A DNA stretch of 64,000 nt from Smallanthus sonchifolius (lineage: Eukaryota > Streptophyta > Magnoliopsida > Asterales > Asteraceae): contig CM042035.1 of NCBI GenBank assembly GCA_023525975.1, forward strand, positions 24,726,001-24,790,000. Direction: 5' to 3'. How positions within the stretch are numbered: the stretch's first letter is position 1; each line of letters opens with the position of its first letter. Made by a program: the position numbers and the translations under genes. Shown here piece by piece: positions 34,345-45,921 of this stretch. The notes below the pieces were generated by a model, which had not been told where the DNA came from, made no database searches, and worked only from the letters and a program-made list of their open reading frames with translations.

Positions 34345-34734
34345 GAAATAACTTTTTCAGTCTATTACTTTATCCCCTTCCACACATGACTCATTTTTAC
34401 TTGCATTCTCCTCTTGCGCGCGCGTTCCGCCTTACGTCAACACGTGCGTCACCCGCAGGCGAGCGTTTAGTTCTTATACTTCCTTGTACAAAACATATTC
34501 CCACGCTCGCCCGGGGCGTAAGAATAATTGACTAGTATATGAAGACACACGTGTTCCACTCGACGTCTAAACGTGTGTCTCCCGCGACCGGGCGTTCCCC
34601 GACACGGACCCGCACGCCCGAGTCTTTACGTACGTTGACCGTTTTTTGACAAAAACTTGTTACGCCCACGCCCGCTTGCAAAATAATCAACGGGTGACGT
34701 TGTTTTGAGTAAAAAAAAATAATTACTTAAAAAA

Positions 34735-34854
34735 GGGGTTGCAACACGAGGACTTCCCAGGGGGTCACCCATCCTAGTACTACTCTCGCCCAAGCACGCT
34801 TAACTGCGGAGTTCTGATGGGATCCGGTGCTTTAGTGCTGGTATGATCGCAACC
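34735..34854 (-). rRNA. 5S rRNA gene, copy 69
   Basis: 120 nt, array consensus. Downstream class A*, 5' flank P1. Confidence 0.97.
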
Positions 34855-35241
34855 GAAATAACTCTTCCATTCTATTACTTTATCCCCTTCCACACATGAC
34901 TCATTTTTACTTGCATTCTCCTCTTGCGCTCGCGTTCCGCCTTACGTCAACACGTGCGTCACCCGCCGGCGAGCGTTTAGTTCTTATACTTCCGTGTACA
35001 AAACATATTCCCACGCTCACCCGAGGCGTAAGAATAATTGACTAGTATATGAAGACACACGTGTTCCACTCGACGTCTAACCGTGTGTCTCGCGCGATCG
35101 GGCGTTCCCCGACACGGACCCGCGCGCCCGAGTCTTTACGTACGTTAACCGTTTTTTTGACAAAAACTCGTTACGCCCACGTCCGCTTGCATAATAATCA
35201 ACGGATAACGTTGTTTAGAGTAAAAAAAATAAATTAAAAAA

Positions 35242-35360
35242 GGGGTTGCAACACGAGGACTTCCCAGGGGTCACCCATCCTAGTACTACTCTCGCCCAAG
35301 CACGCTTAACTGTGGAGTTCTGATGGGATCCGGTGCTTTAGTGCTGGTATGATCGCAACC
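35242..35360 (-). rRNA. 5S rRNA gene, copy 70 (119 nt, G48A)
   Basis: One C missing from C91-C95 and G48A. Downstream class B with a seven-T run and GGATAACG, 5' flank P3. Apart from copy 89 this is the last 119-nt gene. Confidence 0.95.
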
Positions 35361-35747
35361 GAAATAACTTTTTCAGTCTATTACTTTATCCCCTTCCACA
35401 CATGACTCATTTTTACTTGCATTCTCCTCTTGCGCGCGCGTTCCGCCTTACGTCAACACGTGCGTCACCCGCCGACGAGCGTTTAGTTCTTATACTTCCT
35501 TGTACAAAACATATTCCCACGCTCACCCGAGGCGTAAGAATAATTGACTAGTATATGAAGACACACGTGTTCCACTCGACGTCTAACCGTGTGTCTCCCG
35601 CGATCGGGCGTTCCCCGACACGGACCCGCGCGCCCTAGTCTTTACGTACGTTAACCGTTTTTTGACAAAAACTCGTTACGCCCACGTCCGCTTGCATAAT
35701 AATCAACGGATGACGTTGTTTAGAGTAAAAAAAAATAAATTTAAAAA

Positions 35748-35867
35748 GGGGTTGCAACACGAGGACTTCCCAGGGGGTCACCCATCCTAGTACTACTCTC
35801 GCCCAAGCACGCTTAACTGCGGAGTTCTTATGGGATCCGGTGCTTTAGTGCTGGTATGATCGCAACC
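35748..35867 (-). rRNA. 5S rRNA gene, copy 71
   Basis: C39A, private. Downstream class C with CCCTAGTC, 5' flank P1. Confidence 0.95.
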
Positions 35868-36256
35868 GAAATAACTCTTCCATTCTATTACTTTATCCCC
35901 TTCCACACATGACTCATTTTTACTTGCATTCTCCTCTTGCGCGTGCGTTCCGCCTTACGTCAACACGTGCCTCACCCGCCGGCGAGCGTTTAGTTCTTAT
36001 ACTTCCTTGTACAAAACATATTCCCACGCTCACCCGGGGCGTAAGAATAATTGACTAGTATATGAAGACACACGTGTTCCACTCGACGTCTAAACGTGTG
36101 TCTCCCGCGATCGGGCGTTCCCCGACACGGACCCGCGCGCCCGAGTCTTTACGTACGTTGACCGTTTTTTGACAAAAACTTGTTACGCCCACGCCCGCTT
36201 GCAAAATAATCAACGGGTGACGTTGTTTTGAGTAAAAAAAATAATTACTTAAAAAA

Positions 36257-36376
36257 GGGGTTGCAACACGAGGACTTCCCAGGGGGTCACCCATCCTAGT
36301 ACTACTCTCGCCCAAGCACGCTTAACTGCGGAGTTCTGATGGGATCCGGTGCTTTAGTGCTGGTATGATCGCAACC
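36257..36376 (-). rRNA. 5S rRNA gene, copy 72
   Basis: 120 nt, array consensus. Downstream class A; 5' flank P3 with TATCCTCTTCC. Confidence 0.97.
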
Positions 36377-36766
36377 GAAATAACTTTTTCAGTCTATTAC
36401 TTTATCCTCTTCCACACATGACTCATTTTTACTTGCATTCTCCTCTTGCGCGCGCGTTCCGCCTTACGTCAACACGTGCGTCACCCGCCGGCGAGCGTTT
36501 AGTTCTTATACTTCCTTGTACAAAACATATTCCCACGCTCACCCGGGGCGTAAGAATAATTGACTAGTATATGAAGACACACGTGTTCCACTCGACGTCT
36601 AAACGTGTGTCTCCCGCGATCGGGAGTTCCCCGACACGGACCCGCGCGCCCGAGTCTTTACGTACGTTGACCGTTTTTTGACAAAAACTTGTTACGCCCA
36701 CGCCCGCTTGCAAAATAATCAACGGGTGACGTTGTTTTGAGTAAAAAAAAATAATTACTTAAAAAA

Positions 36767-36886
36767 GGGGTTTCAACACGAGGACTTCCCAGGGGGGCAC
36801 CCATCCTAGTACTACTCTCGCCCAAGCACGCTTAACTGCGGAGTTCTGATGGGATCCGGTGCTTTAGTGCTGGTATGATCGCAACC
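36767..36886 (-). rRNA. 5S rRNA gene, copy 73 (degenerate variant)
   Basis: C114A breaks a helix I pair; A90C alters box C (GTGC instead of GTGA). Downstream class Ag, 5' flank P2. Confidence 0.92.
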
Positions 36887-37276
36887 GAAATAACTCTTTC
36901 ATTCTATTACTTTATCCCCTTCCACACATGACTCATTTTTACTTGCATTCTCCTCTTGCGCGCGCGTTCCGCATTACGTCAACACGTGCGTCACCCGTCG
37001 GCGAGCGTTTAGTTCTTATACTTCCTTGTACAAAACATATTCCCACGCTCACCCGGGGCGTAAGAATAATTGACTAGTATATGAAGACACACGTGTTCCA
37101 CTCGACGTCTAACCGTGTGTCTCCCGCGATCGGGCGTTCCCCGACACGGACCCGCGCGCCCGAGTCTTTACGTACGTTGACCGTTTTTTGACAAAAACTT
37201 GTTACGCCCACGCCCGCTTGCAAAATAATCAACGGGTGACGTTGTTTTGAGTAAAAAAAAATAATTACTTAAAAAA

Positions 37277-37396
37277 GGGGTTGCAACACGAGGACTTCCC
37301 AGGGGGTCACCCATCCTAGTACTACTCTCGCCCAAGCACGCTTAACTGCGGAGTTCTGATGGGATCCGGTGCTTTAGTGCTGGTATGATCGCAACC
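37277..37396 (-). rRNA. 5S rRNA gene, copy 74
   Basis: 120 nt, array consensus. Downstream class A with TAACCG, 5' flank P2. Confidence 0.97.
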
Positions 37397-37786
37397 GAAA
37401 TAACTCTTTCATTCTATTACTTTATCCCCTTCCACACATGACTCATTTTTACTTGTATTCTCCTCTTGCGCGCGCGTTCCGCCTTACGTCAACACGTGCG
37501 TCACCCGCCGGCGAGCGTTTAGTTCTTATACTTCCTTGTACAAAACATATTCCCACGCTCACCCGGGGCGTAAGAATAATTTACTAGTATATGAAGATAC
37601 ACGTGTTCCACTCGACGTCTAAACGTGTGTCTCCCGCGATCGGGCGTTCCCCGACACGGACCCGCGCGCCCGAGTCTTTACGTACGTTTACCGTTTTTTA
37701 ACAAAAACTCGTTACGCCCACTCCCGCTTGGATAATAATCAACGGGTGACGTTGTTTAGAGTAAAAAAAAATAATTACTTAAAAAA

Positions 37787-37906
37787 GGGGTTGCAACACG
37801 AGGACTTCCCACGGGGTCACCCATCCTAGTACTACTCTCGCCCAAGCACGCTTAACTACGGAGTTCTGATGGGATCCGGTGCTTTAGTGCTGGTATGATC
37901 GCAACC
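37787..37906 (-). rRNA. 5S rRNA gene, copy 75 (class D variant)
   Basis: C49T and C95G. Downstream class D, but with AATTACTT before the terminator as in class A; 5' flank P1. Confidence 0.93.
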
Positions 37907-38293
37907 GAAATAACTCTTCCATTCTATTACTTTATCCCCTTCCACACATGACTCATTTTTAATTGCATTCTCCTCTTGCGCGCGCGTTCCGCCTTACGTC
38001 AACACGTGCGTCACCCGCCGGCGAGCGTTTAGTTCTTATACTTCCTTGTACAAAACATATTCCCACGCTCACCCGAGGCGTAAGAATAATTGACTAGTAT
38101 AAGAAGACACACGTGTTCCACTCGACGTCTAACCGTGTGTCTCCCGCGATCGGGCGTTCCCCGACACGGACCCGCGCGCCCGAGTCTTTACGTACGTTGA
38201 CCGTTTTTTGATAAAAACTCGTTACGCCCACGTCCGCTTGCATAATAATCAACGGATGACGTTATTTAGAGTAAAAAAAAATAAATTAAAAAA

Positions 38294-38413
38294 GGGGTTG
38301 CAACACGAGGACTTCCCAGGGGGTCACCTATCCTAGTACTACTCTCGCCCAAGCACGCTTAACTGCGGAGTACTGATGGGATCCGGTGCTTTAGTGCTGG
38401 TATGATCGCAACC
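38294..38413 (-). rRNA. 5S rRNA gene, copy 76 (class E variant)
   Basis: G85A in box C and A42T. Downstream class E; 5' flank P2 with TTACTCA upstream. Confidence 0.93.
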
Positions 38414-38802
38414 GAAATAACTCTTTCATTCTATTACTTTATCCCCTTCCACACATTACTCATTTTTACTTGCATTCTCCTCTTGCGCGCGCGTTCCGCC
38501 TTACGTCAACACGTGCGTCACCCGCCGGCGAGCGTTTAGTTCTTATACTTCCTTGTACAAAACATATTCCCACGCTCACCCGGGGCGTAAGAATAATTGA
38601 CTAGTATATGAAGACACACGTGTTCCACTCGACGTCTAAACGTGTGTCTCCCGCGATCGGGCGTTCCCCGACACGGACCCGCGCGCCCGAGTCTTTACGT
38701 ACGTTGACCGTTTTTTGACAAAAACTTGTTACGCCCACGCCCGCTTGCAAAATAATCAACGGGTGACGTTGTTTTGAGTAAAAAAAATAATAACTTAAAA
38801 AA

Positions 38803-38922
38803 GGGGTTGCAACACGAGGACTTCCCAGGGGGTCACCCATCCTAGTACTACTCTCGCCCAAGCACGCTTAACTGCGGAGTTCTGATGGGATCCGGTGCTT
38901 TAGTGCTGGTATGATCGCAACC
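38803..38922 (-). rRNA. 5S rRNA gene, copy 77
   Basis: 120 nt, array consensus. Downstream class A with AATAACTT; 5' flank P3 with TATCCTCTTCC. Confidence 0.97.
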
Positions 38923-39312
38923 GAAATAACTTTTTCAGTCTATTACTTTATCCTCTTCCACACATGACTCATTTTTACTTGCATTCTCCTCTTGCGCGCG
39001 CGTTCCGCCTTACGTCAACACGTGCGTCACCCGCCGGCGAGCGTTTAGTTCTTATACTTCCTTGTACAAAACATATTCCCACGCTCACCCGGGGCGTAAG
39101 AATAATTGACTAGTATATGAAGACACACGTGTTCCACTCGACGTCTAAACGTGTGTCTCCCGCGATCGGGAGTTCCCCGACACGGACCCGCGCGCCCGAG
39201 TCTTTACGTACGTTGACCGTTTTTTGACAAAAACTTGTTACGCCCACGCCCGCTTGCAAAATAATCAACGGGTGACGTTGTTTTGAGTAAAAAAAAATAA
39301 TTACTTAAAAAA

Positions 39313-39432
39313 GGGGTTTCAACACGAGGACTTCCCAGGGGGTCACCCATCCTAGTACTACTCTCGCCCAAGCACGCTTAACTGCGGAGTTCTGATGGGA
39401 TCCGGTGGTTTAGTGCTGGTATGATCGCAACC
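39313..39432 (-). rRNA. 5S rRNA gene, copy 78 (degenerate variant)
   Basis: C114A (helix I) and G25C. G25C is otherwise seen only in copy 53. Downstream class Ag, 5' flank P2. Confidence 0.92.
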
Positions 39433-39820
39433 GAAATAACTCTTTCATTCTATTACTTTATCCCCTTCCACACATGACTCATTTTTACTTGCATTCTCCT
39501 CTTGCGCGCGCGTTCCGCATTACGTCAACACGTGCGTCACCCGCCGGCGAGCGTTTAGTTCTTATACTTCCTTGTACAAAACATATTCCCACGCTTACCC
39601 GGGGCGTAAGAATAATTGACTAGTATATGAAGACACACGTGTTCCACTCGACGTCTAACCGTGTGTCTCCCGCGATCGGGCGTTCCCCGACACGGACCCG
39701 CGCGCCCGAGTCTTTACGTACGTTGACCGTTTTTTGATAAAAACTCGTTACGCCCACGTCCGCTTGCATAATAATCAACGGATGACGTTATTTAGAGTAA
39801 AAAAAAAATAAATTAAAAAA

Positions 39821-39940
39821 GGGGTTGCAACACGAGGACTTCCCAGGGGGTCACCTATCCTAGTACTACTCTCGCCCAAGCACGCTTAACTGCGGAGTAC
39901 TGATGGGATCCGGTGCTTTAGTGCTGGTATGATCGCAACC
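39821..39940 (-). rRNA. 5S rRNA gene, copy 79 (class E variant)
   Basis: G85A and A42T, like copy 76. Downstream class E but starting AGTATATGAAG; 5' flank P2 with TTACTCA upstream. Confidence 0.93.
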
Positions 39941-40329
39941 GAAATAACTCTTTCATTCTATTACTTTATCCCCTTCCACACATTACTCATTTTTACTTGC
40001 ATTCTCCTCTTGCGCGCGCGTTCCGCCTTACGTCAACACGTGCGTCACCCGCCGGCGAGCGTTTAGTTCTTATACTTCCTTGTACAAAACATATTCCCAC
40101 GCTCACCCGGGGCGTAAGAATAATTGACTAGTATATGAAGACACACGTGTTCCACTCGACGTCTAAACGTGTGTCTCCCGCGATCGGGCGTTCCCCGACA
40201 CGGACCCGCGCGCCCGAGTCTTTACGTACGTTGACCGTTTTTTGACAAAAACTTGTTACGCCCACGCCCGCTTGCAAAATAATCAACGGGTGACGTTGTT
40301 TTGAGTAAAAAAAATAATAACTTAAAAAA

Positions 40330-40449
40330 GGGGTTGCAACATGAGGACTTCCCAGGGGGTCACCCATCCTAGTACTACTCTCGCCCAAGCACGCTTAACT
40401 GCGGAGTTCTGATGGGATCCGGTGCTTTAGTGCTGGTATGATCGCAACC
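40330..40449 (-). rRNA. 5S rRNA gene, copy 80
   Basis: G108A, private. Downstream class A; 5' flank P3 with TATCCTCTTCC. Confidence 0.95.
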
Positions 40450-40838
40450 GAAATAACTTTTTCAGTCTATTACTTTATCCTCTTCCACACATGACTCATT
40501 TTTACTTGCATTCTCCTCTTGCGCGCGCGTTCCGCCTTACGTCAACACGTGCGTCACCCGCCGGCGAGCGTTTAGTTCTTATACTTCCTTGTACAAAACA
40601 TATTCCCACGCTCACCCGGGGCGTAAGAATAATTGACTAGTATATGAAGACACACGTGTTCCACTCGACGTCTAAACGTGTGTCTCCCGCGATCGGGCGT
40701 TCCCCGACACGGACCCGCGCGCCCGAGTCTTTACGTACGTTGACCGTTTTTTGACAAAAACTTGTTACGCCCACGCCCGCTTGCAAAATAATCAACGGGT
40801 GACGTTGTTTTGAGTAAAAAAAATAATAACTTAAAAAA

Positions 40839-40958
40839 GGGGTTGCAACACGAGGACTTCCCAGGGGGTCACCCATCCTAGTACTACTCTCGCCCAAGCA
40901 CGCTTAACTGCGGAGTTCTGATGGGATCCGGTGCTTTAGTGCTGGTATGATCGCAACC
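40839..40958 (-). rRNA. 5S rRNA gene, copy 81
   Basis: 120 nt, array consensus. Downstream class A; 5' flank P3 with TATCCTCTTCC. Near-duplicate of unit 80. Confidence 0.97.
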
Positions 40959-41348
40959 GAAATAACTTTTTCAGTCTATTACTTTATCCTCTTCCACACA
41001 TGACTCATTTTTACTTGCATTCTCCTCTTGCGCGCGCGTTCCGCCTTACGTCAACACGTGCGTCACCCGCCGGCGAGCGTTTAGTTCTTATACTTCCTTG
41101 TACAAAACATATTCCCACGCTCACCCGGGGCGTAAGAATAATTGACTAGTATATGAAGACACACGTGTTCCACTCGACGTCTAAACGTGTGTCTCCCGCG
41201 ATCGGGAGTTCCCCGACACGGACCCGCGCGCCCGAGTCTTTACGTACGTTGACCGTTTTTTGACAAAAACTTGTTACGCCCACGCCCGCTTGCAAAATAA
41301 TCAACGGGTGACGTTGTTTTGAGTAAAAAAAAATAATTACTTAAAAAA

Positions 41349-41468
41349 GGGGTTTCAACACGAGGACTTCCCAGGGGGTCACCCATCCTAGTACTACTCT
41401 CGCCCAAGCACGCTTAACTGCGGAGTTCTGATGGGATCTGGTGCTTTAGTGCTGGTATGATCGCAACC
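41349..41468 (-). rRNA. 5S rRNA gene, copy 82 (BamHI site lost)
   Basis: C114A (helix I) and G30A, which removes the BamHI site that I see in all other copies. Downstream class Ag, 5' flank P2. Confidence 0.93.
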
Positions 41469-41857
41469 GAAATAACTCTTTCATTCTATTACTTTATCCC
41501 CTTCCACACATGACTCATTTTTACTTGCATTCTCCTCTTGCGCGCGCGTTCCGCATTACGTCAACACGTGCGTCACCCGTCGGCGAGCGTTTAGTTCTTA
41601 TACTTCCTTGTACAAAACATATTCCCACGCTTACCCGGGGCGTAAGAATAATTGACTAGTATATGAAGACACACGTGTTCCACTCGACGTCTAACCGTGT
41701 GTCTCCCGCGATCGGGCGTTCCCCGACACGGACCCGCGCGCCCGAGTCTTTACGTACGTTGACCGTTTTTGACAAAAACTTGTTACGCCCACGCCCGCTT
41801 GCAAAATAATCAACGGGTGACGTTGTTTTGAGTAAAAAAAAATAATTACTTAAAAAA

Positions 41858-41977
41858 GGGGTTGCAACACGAGGACTTCCCAGGGGGTCACCCATCCTAG
41901 TACTACTCTCGCCCAAGCACGCTTAACTGCGGAGTTCTGATGGGATCCGGTGCTTTAGTGCTGGTATGATCGCAACC
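41858..41977 (-). rRNA. 5S rRNA gene, copy 83
   Basis: 120 nt, array consensus. Downstream class A with TAACCG and one T fewer in the GACCGTTTTTGAC run, 5' flank P2. Confidence 0.97.
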
Positions 41978-42364
41978 GAAATAACTCTTTCATTCTATTA
42001 CTTTATCCCCTTCCACACATGACTCATTTTTACTTGCATTCTCCTCTTGCGCGCGCGTTCCGCCTTACGTCAACACGTGCGTCACCCGCCGGCGAGCGTT
42101 TAGTTCTTATACTTCCTTGTACAAAACATATTCCCACGCTCACCCGGGGCGTAAGAATAATTGACTAGTATATGAAGACACACGTGTTCCACTCGACGTC
42201 TAACCGTGTGTCTCGCGCGATCGAGCGTTCCCCGACACGGACCCGCGCGCCCGAGTCTTTACGTACGTTAACCGTTTTTTGACAAAAACTCGTTACGCCC
42301 ACGTCCGCTTGCATAATAATCAACGGATGACGTTGTTTAGAGTAAAAAAAAATAAATTAAAAAA

Positions 42365-42484
42365 TGGGTTGCAACACGAGGACTTCCCAGGGGGTCACCC
42401 ATCCTAGTACTACTCTCGCCCAAGCACGCTTAACTGCGGAGTTCTGATGGGATCCGGTGCTTTAGTGCTGGTATGATCGCAACC
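42365..42484 (-). rRNA. 5S rRNA gene, copy 84 (3' end CCCA)
   Basis: C120A: the transcript ends ACCCA before six T. Shared by copies 94, 98, 102, 103, 109 and 116. The C91-C95 run is complete although the spacer is class B (with GATCGAGCG). 5' flank P3. Confidence 0.95.
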
Positions 42485-42872
42485 GAAATAACTTTTTCAG
42501 TCTATTACTTTATCCTCTTCCACACATGACTCATTTTTACTTGCATTCTCCTCTTGCGCGCGCGTTCCGCCTTACGTCAACACGTGCGTCACCCGCCGAC
42601 GAGCGTTTAGTTCTTATACTTCCTTGTACAAAACATATTCCCACGCTCACCCGGGGCGTAAGAATAATTGACTAGTATATGAAGACACACGTGTTCCACT
42701 CGACGTCTAACCGTGTGTCTCCCGCGATCGGGCGTTCCCCGACACGGACCCGCGCGCCCGAGTCTTTACGTACGTTAACCGTTTTTTGACAAAAACTCGT
42801 TACGCCCACGTCCGCTTGCATAATAATCAACGGATGACGTTGTTTAGAGTAAAAAAAAAATAAATTTAAAAA

Positions 42873-42992
42873 GGGGTTGCAACACGAGGACCTCCCAGGG
42901 GGTCACCCATCCTAGTACTACTCTCGCCCAAGCACGCTTAACTGCGGAGTTCTGATGGGATCCGGTGCTTTAGTGCTGGTATGATCGCAACC
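42873..42992 (-). rRNA. 5S rRNA gene, copy 85
   Basis: A101G, shared with copies 95 and 113. Downstream class C; 5' flank P1 with TGACTAA in place of TGACTCA. Confidence 0.95.
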
Positions 42993-43382
42993 GAAATAAC
43001 TCTTCCATTCTATTACTTTATCCCCTTCCACACATGACTAATTTTTACTTGCATTCTCCTCTTGCGCGCGCGTTCCGCTTTACGTCAACACGTGCGTCAC
43101 CCGCAGGCGAGCGTTTAGTTCTTATACTTCCTTGTACAAAACATATTCCCACGCTCACCCGGGGCGTAAGAATAATTGACTAGTATATGAAGACACACGT
43201 GTTCCACTCGACGTCTAAACGTGTGTCTCCCGCGATCGGGCGTTCCCCGACACGGACCCGCGCGCCCGAGTCTTTACGTACGTTGACCGTTGTTTGACAA
43301 AAACTTGTTACGCCCACGCCCGCTTGCAAAATAATCAACGGGTGACGTTGTTTTGAGTAAAAAAAAATAATTACTTAAAAAA

Positions 43383-43502
43383 GGGGTTGCAACACGAGGA
43401 CTTCCCAGGGGGTCACCCATCCTAGTACTACTCTCGCCCAAGCACGCTTAACTGCGGAGTTCTGATGGGATCCGGTGCTTTAGTGCTGGTATGATCGCAA
43501 CC
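43383..43502 (-). rRNA. 5S rRNA gene, copy 86
   Basis: 120 nt, array consensus. Downstream class Aq; 5' flank P2 with TTCCATTAC and CCTTACACAC. Confidence 0.97.
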
Positions 43503-43891
43503 GAAATAACTCTTTCATTCCATTACTTTATCCCCTTACACACATGACTCATTTTTACTTGCATTCTCCTCTTGCGCGCGCGTTCCACCTTACGTCAACA
43601 CGTGCGTCACCCGCCGGCGAGCGTTTAGTTCTTATACTTCCTTGTACAAAACATATTCCCACGCTCACCCGGGGCGTAAGAATAATTGACTAGTATATGA
43701 AGACACACGTGTTCCACTCGACGTCTAAACGTGTGTCTCCCGCGATCGGGCGTTCCCCGACACGGACCCGCGCGCCCGAGTCTTTACGTACGTTGACCGT
43801 TTTTTGACAAAAACTTGTTACGCCCACGCCCGCTTGCAAAATAATCAACGGGTGACGTTGTTTTGAGTAAAAAAAATAATTACTTAAAAAA

Positions 43892-44011
43892 GGGGTTGCA
43901 ACACGAGGACTTCCCAGGGGGTCACCCATCCTAGTACTACTCTCGCCCAAGCACGCTTAACTGCGGAGTTCTGATGGGATCCGGTGCTTTAGTGCTGGTA
44001 TGATCGCAACC
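43892..44011 (-). rRNA. 5S rRNA gene, copy 87
   Basis: 120 nt, array consensus. Downstream class A, 5' flank P2. Confidence 0.97.
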
Positions 44012-44398
44012 GAAATAACTCTTTCATTCTATTACTTTATCCCCTTCCACACATGACTCATTTTTACTTGCATTCTCCTCTTGCGCGCGCGTTCCGCTTT
44101 ACGTCAACACGTGCGTCACCCGCCGGCGAGCGTTTAGTTCTTATACTTCCTTGTACAAAACATATTCCCACGCTCACCCGGGGCGTAAGAATAATTGACT
44201 AGTATATGAAGACACACGTGTTCCACTCGACGTCTAACCGTGTGTCTCCCGCGATCGGGCGTTCCCCGACACGGACCCGCGCGCCCGAGTCTTTACGTAC
44301 GTTAACCGTTTTTTGACAAAAACTCGTTACGCCCACGTCCGCTTGCATAATAATCAACGGATGACGTTGTTTAGAGTAAAAAAAAATAAATTTAAAAA

Positions 44399-44518
44399 GG
44401 GGTTGCAACACGAGGACTTCCCAGGGGGTCAGCCATCCTAGTACTACTCTCGCCCAAGCACGCTTAACTGCGGAGTTCTGATGGGATCCGGTGCTTTAGT
44501 GCTGGTATGATCGCAACC
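44399..44518 (-). rRNA. 5S rRNA gene, copy 88
   Basis: G87C in box C, private. Downstream class C; 5' flank P1 with TGACTAA. Confidence 0.94.
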
Positions 44519-44905
44519 GAAATAACTCTTCCATTCTATTACTTTATCCCCTTCCACACATGACTAATTTTTACTTGCATTCTCCTCTTGCGCGCGCGTT
44601 CCGCCTTACGTCAACACGTGCGTCACCCGCAGGCGAGCGTTTAGTTCTTATACTTCCTTGTACAAAACATATTCCCACGCTCACCCGAGGCGTAAGAATA
44701 ATTGACTAGTATATGAAGACACACGTGTTCCACTCGACGTCTAACCGTGTGTCTCGCGCGATCGGGCGTTCCCCGACACGGACCCGCGCGCCCGAGTCTT
44801 TACGTACGTTAACCGTTTTTTGACAAAAACTCGTTACGCCCACGTCCGCTTGCATAATAATCAACGGATGACGTTGTTTAGAGTAAAAAAAAATAAATTA
44901 AAAAA

Positions 44906-45024
44906 GGGGTTGCAACACGAGGACTTCCCAGGGGTCACCCATCCTAGTACTACTCTCGCCCAAGCACGCTTAACTGCGGAGTTCTGATGGGATCCGGTGC
45001 TTTAGTGCTGGTATGATCGCAACC
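44906..45024 (-). rRNA. 5S rRNA gene, copy 89 (119 nt)
   Basis: One C missing from C91-C95, the only such copy after 35.4 kb. Downstream class B, 5' flank P3. It may be a relic or a reintroduced unit. Confidence 0.95.
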
Positions 45025-45411
45025 GAAATAACTTTTTCAGTCTATTACTTTATCCCCTTCCACACATGACTCATTTTTACTTGCATTCTCTTCTTGCGCG
45101 CGCGTTCCGCCTTACGTCAACACGTGCGTCACCCGCCGACGAGCGTTTAGTTCTTATACTTCCTTGTACAAAACATATTCCCACGCTCACCCGGGGCGTA
45201 AGAATAATTGACTAGTATATGAAGACACACGTGTTCCACTCGACGTCTAACCGTGTGTCTCCCGCGATCGGGCGTTCCCCGACACGGACCCGCGCGCCCG
45301 AGTCTTTACGTACGTTAACCGTTTTTTGACAAAAACTCGTTACGCCCACGTCCGCTTGCATAATAATCAACGGATGACGTTGTTTAGAATAAAAAAAAAT
45401 AAATTTAAAAA

Positions 45412-45531
45412 GGGGTTGCAACACGAGGACTTCCCAGGGGGTCACCCATCCTAGTACTACTCTCGCCCAAGCACGCTTAACTGCGGAGTTCTGATGGGAT
45501 CCGGTGCTTTAGTGCTGGTATGATCGCAACC
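45412..45531 (-). rRNA. 5S rRNA gene, copy 90
   Basis: 120 nt, array consensus. Downstream class C with TTTAGAATAA; 5' flank P1 with TGACTAA. Confidence 0.97.
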
Positions 45532-45921
45532 GAAATAACTCTTCCATTCTATTACTTTATCCCCTTCCACACATGACTAATTTTTACTTGCATTCTCCTC
45601 TTGCGCGCGCGTTCCGCTTTACGTCAACACGTGCGTCACCCGCAGGCGAGCGTTTAGTTCTTATACTTCCTTGTACAAAACATATTCCCACGCTCACCCG
45701 GGGCGTAAGAATAATTGACTAGTATATGAAGACACACGTGTTCCACTCGACGTCTAAACGTGTGTCTCCCGCGATCGGGCGTTCCCCGACACGGACCCGC
45801 GCGCCCGAGTCTTTACGTACGTTGACCGTTGTTTGACAAAAACTTGTTACGCCCACGCCCGCTTGCAAAATAATCAACGGGTGACGTTGTTTTGAATAAA
45901 AAAAAATAATTACTTAAAAAA

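Larger units (their letters stand above)
32507..37587 (-). repeat. Five-unit duplication of about 2540 bp
   Basis: Units 65-69 and 70-74 begin at 32507 and 35046 (2539 bp apart). Shared markers: B spacer with seven T, class C with CCCTAGTC, class A with a TATCCTCTTCC flank, then an Ag unit. In the first block the Ag unit (copy 68) is recombined into a B unit and followed by A*; in the second the Ag unit is intact. Confidence 0.82.
36059..38097 (-). repeat. Four-unit segment matching 26913-28951
   Basis: Units 72-75 repeat units 54-57 at a distance of 9146 bp and are the same length (2039 bp). Small private changes (A90C in copy 73, ACTTGTATTC upstream of copy 74) show that the duplicates have since diverged slightly. 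Confidence 0.88.
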
